A program made the translations under genes and the position numbers. The notes beneath the pieces were generated by a model. That model ran no database searches. It was given only the letters and a program-made list of their open reading frames with translations, and was not told the DNA's origin. 64,000 nt of DNA from Delphinus delphis (Eukaryota; Chordata; Mammalia; Artiodactyla; Delphinidae), in contig NC_082690.1 in assembly GCF_949987515.2 (NCBI RefSeq), forward strand, positions 106,204,400 through 106,268,399, given 5' to 3'. Shown in pieces: positions 59,404 to 64,000 of the stretch. Within the stretch, counting starts at the first letter, position 1, and every line of letters starts with the position of its first letter.

Positions 59404-60540
59404 CCTCCAGGGCAGATGCAAACGGTCTTTTCAAATTGGTTTGGAGGAAAATAAATGAGCCCATGCTGGGGCTTCAATAAATCTTTGCGTAGCCACAAGG
59501 GTGAGTTTGGGGCCTGATGAAGGGCCCAGTGTGTGGCTTATGAATGATGCCCAGTGATGGCTCCCCACCCCTGCCTTCCTCCCTTCTCCTCCTCCGTCCC
59601 CCGACCCAATTTAGAATTGGACATTAATGTTTTAAGACAAAGGGTGCTTTGGGTATTTCTCCCCCTCCCAGAGGAAGTCTCCTGGTGAAATATTTGTCAT
59701 GGCGGGGCTCCGTGTGTGACTGGGGTCCGTGTCTCTGCGCCAGAGCCTGTGTCCAGGAGATGATGCGTGTGCGACCTTCTGCCCAGCGCTCGAGGACCCG
59801 CATCCCGGCTGCAGGCAACTCTGGTCCCCCCAGGGGATTATCCCTCCTCACCTCCCCGCTGGATACTGGAGAGCACGGGGCAACCAGCCCGGCTCACATG
59901 CGCCCTGCCGCTGGTACAGTCCCCCGGCGCTGTCCCCATCCCCAGATCGTGGCCAGCCGAGGGATGGTGCGAGAGGCTCTGAGCCTCTTCCCAAGATCAA
60001 GCCCACATCCTTTGTGCAGCAGCCTGTCTTCTCCTGCCCTTTCCCTGCTACGTGCTCTGCGTCCACCATCCCAGCCCTGAGCATGTGGCTCAGGTGGCTT
60101 GGCGCCTGGGGTGACCCTCGCCCACCAGGCCCACCAGGAGGAGCCCCACTCTTCCTTAAGGGTTGCCCCCAAGGCTCCCCGATGCTGTGATGCTGCCTTG
60201 ATTTCCCACCCCCACGCCTGGCAGCGGCCGTCACTCCCCTTGGCACTCGGTGGTGGGCGTGTGGCCAGCGCTCGCCCCATCCTGCGGTTTCCACCTGGTG
60301 CTGCCTGGCTCTTTCACCTGTCTCCTCACTCTGAGTCTGTCTGGCTCCGTTCCTAGAGGAACGTCTAGGGTAAAAGGCAGCGCCAGGCATGGTGCATGTG
60401 CATTGCAAAGGCCTCGGGGAGCCGCGAAGCTGGAGGCGTCTGTCTAGGTGGGCCAGGAGGGGGCCTCAGCACCAGTGGAAGAGCGGGGGTCCCTCGATGG
60501 CTCCGTGACACACAGAGGGGCCACTTGCCCATCTCTGCCT
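59404..60540. other. No recognised gene or repeat
   Basis: Unique GC-rich DNA from about 59690. Chance frames up to 186 codons have no protein features. Confidence 0.3.
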
Positions 60541-60544
60541 GAGT

Positions 60545-60975
60545 GTCTGTGCTGGATGGAATCGTGTCCCCCCCAGTTCATATATACTTGGACCCTCAGA
60601 ATGAGAGCTTATTTGGAAATAGGGTCTTTGTAGACGTAGTTAAAATAAGGATCTCAGGATGTGACCTTCCTGGAAGAGGAAGGGTCCTACATCCAATCAG
60701 TGTCCTTATAAAGGACAGAAGCAGCGAAGATGACACAGAGGAGGCCATGGGACGACGGAGACAGAGACTGGAGGGATGCGGCCACAGCCAGGGACGCCTG
60801 GAGACCCCAGAGGCTGAAAGAGGCAGGCAGGACCCTCCCCTGGAGCCTTTGGAGGGAGCGAGGCCCTGCCAACACCTTGACTCCAGAGCTGTGAGAGAAT
60901 CGATTTCTCTTGTTTGAAGCCAGCAGGTCTGTGGCCCTTTGTTGTCGTGGCCCCTGGACGCGCAGACAACACCCA
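60545..60975 (+). mobile_element. MLT1 LTR, near full length
   Basis: 'gctggatggaatcgtgtccc', 'cttatttggaaatagggtct', 'ttgtagacgtagttaaaata', 'ccaatcagtgtccttataaa', 'aacaccttgactccagagct', 'gtgagagaatcgatttctct': a complete MLT1 in order. Confidence 0.88.
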
Positions 60976-61725
60976 ATGCCAAGGAGACTAAGAATCCTTT
61001 TTGAAGGAGCAGGTGGCTGTTTTCAATTGGCAGGTTTCCCTCTTTGAGCCGAGGAGGTCTGTCCTCCCATCACTGCTGGGAGACATGGGCTGCTGTCACC
61101 CCTTCACCGGTGGGAAACAGGCTCAGAGCGGCGGGTGCGTAATCACGGCTACAGAGCTTGACCACTGGCTTATCTCCGGCTTGTGGCCCCTGCCCCCGGT
61201 GACCTGCCCAGGCCCTGGCGTGATGGAAGGGAGCCAGAACCAAAGTCCCATCGTCGGTTTTGTGACTCCAAATGGTGCTTGTACCCGTGGGGCCGCTGGG
61301 GTGGGAGCCCATGGACTTTCCTGCTACCAGCATGTTTGCCCAGGAAGCAGTAAGAGTTCTCTGAATGACTGAATGCCTGGGTATGAAGGAACGGATGGAT
61401 CGATGAAGCCATTCTGGCAGACTTCAGGGTTAATAACCACTCGTAACTTGGTCCTTTCTTTTTTCCTGTCTTCTGCACGTGTATATAGTTGAGAAACAGA
61501 AACCTGCGAGCAAAGTGCCTGGACAGGTCGCTATGCGCCTATCGTTGTAGTAGAAATGGCAGGAGTTCGGTGGCCTCATCATCTTCAGCTACTCCTGGAA
61601 GCGTGACTCGTGTTGGATGCGTTTCGTCCTGTAAGAAGGACTCAGACGCGTGGCGGACGGAAAGAAGACACTTGGGTTGAGAGGACGGTGTGAACCAAGG
61701 CCAGGAACCCTGAAGTAGGGCTGAC
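60976..61725. other. No recognised gene or repeat
   Basis: Nothing beyond a weak MIR-like remnant near 61100. Confidence 0.3.
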
Positions 61726-61729
61726 ATGG

Positions 61730-61930
61730 GGGTGGACTAGGGGGCTGGGGGGCTCCTTTGCAGGAAGCTTTGCATGTCCAGGGGAGGCCCTTGGATTTTG
61801 TCCTGTGGACACTGGAGATTCTTGAAGGTTAGGGCAGGGCAGTGATGTGTTTCAGTCTGGCCCTGAGGGAGGATGAACCCAGAGGGACATATTGGAGGTG
61901 GGACCTCAGAGAGAGACTTAGCATTGCCTG
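61730..61930 (+). mobile_element. L2 LINE fragment
   Basis: 'ccttggattttgtcctgtgg' and 'ggcagggcagtgatgtgttt' follow the L2 3' pattern ('ttggattttattct...gggagtgacatgatctg'). Confidence 0.55.
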
Positions 61931-61977
61931 GTGGACCAGGCTACAAGCTAGTCATTCACTAAGTTACTGATGGACGG

Positions 61978-62018
61978 ACAAACTAGCCAGCCAACCAACA
62001 ACCAACCAACCATCCAAT
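61978..62018 (+). repeat. Short CCAA-type simple repeat
   Basis: About 40 nt of CCAACCAA units with interruptions. Confidence 0.8.
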
Positions 62019-62490
62019 CAACTACTTCCTTTCTTCCTTCAATGGAAGGTGTACCTTGTTCCCCTTGCAATGCCCCTTTGGCATATTCCACTTGGGGAGT
62101 GGACGGCTCACCCCATTTTCTGAGAACGTCCCTGGGTTGTGCCCCTTGGTGATTCAGCCCCCTTCCATCCACAGACAGGCAACCTCCGGAGGTGTTCTCA
62201 GAACACAGGGCCAGCCAAACCTTGGAGTAGGTTTCAGGGTCTCCCTGAACGTTACACGAACATCTTGGCCTAGTCTGTGTTATATCAGGGGTCACGGCAG
62301 AGGGCTCCAAATTCCACTGCCCTGTTCCGCCACCATGACTGGAAGTTTTAGCCCTGGCTGAGACGTCGGAGAATTTCTCCATTCTAAGGTCTGGTTTCTT
62401 CACCCAGAGAATAAGCTTCCAGGTTTATCAATTATGACAATTTCCCCCTAGGGTGACACTATCACAGCAGAGACAGCTGAGGGTGTGAGT
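62019..62490. other. No recognised gene or repeat
   Basis: Nothing assignable. Confidence 0.3.
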
Positions 62491-62494
62491 TCCT

Positions 62495-62625
62495 CTGATT
62501 CTTATTTATACGTGAGGAAACCAAGACCCCAAGTTGTGTGACTAGCCCAAGGTCATTCAGCCAGCCTGGAAGGAAGGGAGCCAGGATTCAAAGCCTGGCT
62601 CGTGTGCTCCAGAGCTGGGAGGCTT
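62495..62625 (-). mobile_element. MIR SINE
   Basis: 'ttatacgtgaggaaaccaag', 'agcccaaggtcattcagcca' and 'gccaggattcaaagcctggc' match reversed MIR. Confidence 0.8.
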
Positions 62626-62844
62626 CCTGCCAGGCCAACGGGAGACAGCTTGCGTCTCCTGGCTGGGCGCCACCTCCCACCTCCCAGCTTCCCCAATACA
62701 TCTGACACAAAGGCTTGTCTCAGGGTGTCTGGCTGGTTTTTCAGCTCCAACCTGGCTCAGAATCCCATCTTGTTTGTTGGATCCATTCCCGGTGAAGAAG
62801 TGGGTGGGCTAGTAGCAGCAGAAGGAATCTGGGCTCTACCACCC

Positions 62845-63182
62845 AACCGTCCATCCATCTAATTACCCACCCACCCACCCACCCACATGCCTATCCATCC
62901 ATCCACCTATGCATTTATCTATCCACTCACCCACCCATCTATCCATCCACCCACCCATCCACACGGCCATGCCTGCACCTATCCACCCAGCTACCCATCC
63001 ACAACCCACATGCCCATCCATCCATCCATCCATCCGCCTACCCATCCATCTACCCATCCCTTCACTTATCCACATGGCCATGCATGCACCTATCCACCCA
63101 CATACCCAACCACCAACCAACATGCCCATTCATCCATCCATCCCTCCATCCATCCACCCACCCATCCATCCATTTTCCCCCA
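62845..63182 (+). repeat. CCAT/CCAC simple-repeat tract with a 111-bp higher-order copy
   Basis: About 340 nt of CCAT, CCAC and CTAT units. A larger unit around GGCCATGC.TGCACCTATCC occurs at about 62961 and 63072, 111 bp apart. Open frames on both strands here are artefacts of the 4-bp unit. Confidence 0.92.
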
Positions 63183-63759
63183 TCTATTTGTTGAGCATCT
63201 GTTGTGCTAGGTCTACTCACCTTCAATGCTGAGAGAGGAGATTTACTAGAGAGGATATGAAAACAAGTGCAGAGAACACCCATCCCTGTGTTTCCAAAGT
63301 CCGATTTCATGTACACGTGGACTGTCTTGTACCGGATTCCTCTTGTGTCCTGCCTCCCGTTGTCTCAACTCACTTTTTCAACCAGCTGCAGGCAAGTGGG
63401 ATCTGTCAGTGTCTCCTCTCGGCTGCCCCCATGTCTGCCCTTTCTGCTCTGGGCTTCTCGGCCACCTGACTCATGCACAAGCCTAGAAGTGTGAAGGCCA
63501 CCCTTGACCATGGGGATGGGGGATGCAGCTGGTGGGCAAACCTCCCCCTTTTCCATGTCTTGGGCTGACACTCGCGAGAGCTGCATTCCATGCGGCTTCT
63601 CAGAGGTCCCCAGCTGGCGGCAGCCTCTGGTGCTCGGAGTGGTGTCAGCCCGACAGCGCATCCTCAGACTGGTTCATCCTCCTGCCATCTCTCACTCTTC
63701 ATCTGTTCATTCATTCACTCGCTCATTCATTCATTCTCTTACCCCTCAGCCGGTCGCAG
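63183..63759. other. No recognised gene; TTCA-type run at 63705-63738
   Basis: Contains a short CATTCATTCACTCG run. Nothing else assignable. Confidence 0.35.
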
Positions 63760-63855
63760 GTTCCTTTAGGATTGGGACCATGCTTGCCCTCATTCTGTCC
63801 CCTATAGTGACTGGGCAGCATCATTGCTGAATAACTCTTGGTGAATTAAGTTGAG
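63760..63855 (+). mobile_element. L2-like 3' end
   Basis: 'attgggaccatgcttgccct', 'cattctgtcccctatagtga' and 'tgctgaataactcttggtga' follow the L2 terminus. Confidence 0.5.
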
Positions 63856-63859
63856 GGGG

Positions 63860-64000
63860 CAGAAGCGTGATGAAAGGGGAAGATGCTGGAGCCAGACAGA
63901 CATGGGTTCAGATCTTGCCTCCCCCGCTTTGTAGAAGTGAAATCTTGGGCATGCTGTTTCACCTCTCTGAGCCTCAGTTTCCCTATCTGCAAAATGGGCA
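63860..64000 (+). mobile_element. MIR SINE, cut by the window end
   Basis: 'gctggagccagacagacatg', 'ggttcagatcttgcctcccc', 'cacctctctgagcctcagtt', 'tccctatctgcaaaatgggc': sense MIR continuing past the window. Confidence 0.88.

Noticed and set aside
62845..63182. Regularly spaced repeats suggesting a CRISPR-like array
   Set aside because: The unit is a 4-bp microsatellite with no spacer structure, in a mammalian genome.
62887..63232. Overlapping 107-codon His/Pro/Ile-rich frames
   Set aside because: They arise from the CCAT-type simple repeat, which is open in several frames.

Overview
The window reads as nuclear DNA of a mammal, very probably a cetacean. Three signals point there: full-length tRNA-derived CHR-type SINEs (best copies at 14953-15155 and 37011-37228, plus a long variant at 44521-44899), L1 3' ends of the cetartiodactyl type (3774-4125 and 5617-5850), and a short mariner-type palindrome of the kind known in whales and cattle (56231-56310). 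No Bov-B or ruminant SINE expansion was seen. Older layers shared by all placental mammals are abundant: MIR, L2, MER5-like, MLT1 LTRs and L1M relics.

Only one protein-coding gene can be supported. It is a 51-residue single-pass membrane microprotein on the + strand at 11110-11265. I recognise it as SMIM38, a gene I recall mapping to human 11q13.3. It sits just downstream of a CpG-rich stretch (about 10370-11125) that probably holds its promoter. The many other open frames in the GC-rich parts are not convincing as genes: most lack a recognisable domain, and several run through repeats.

Layout. 1-5850 is a repeat graveyard: a Tigger-like element broken by a SINE, L1 relics, a 29-bp minisatellite, and an L1 3' end with the inversion typical of twin priming. 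5851-11110 is mostly unique and ends in the CpG-rich stretch and the gene. 11266-28900 mixes unique GC-rich DNA with MIR, L2, MER5 and L1 relics; the clearest nesting is at 14590-16360. 29000-44500 holds L1M 3' ends, MLT1 LTRs, MIRs and some unique stretches that look like candidate regulatory DNA (33640-34150, 38770-39060). 44500-64000 carries the long SINE, a GC-box array, a triple-nested L1/MLT1/SINE site, a 547-nt polypyrimidine tract, two near-identical 116-bp segments 10.6 kb apart, and a CCAT-type satellite tract. The window ends inside a MIR.

Nothing here forms an operon-like or defence-like system. The points of interest are the microprotein gene, the nested-transposon record, and a few unusual tandem or copied segments. 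Repeat-family calls were made by eye from remembered consensus sequences, so subfamily names and edges are approximate.
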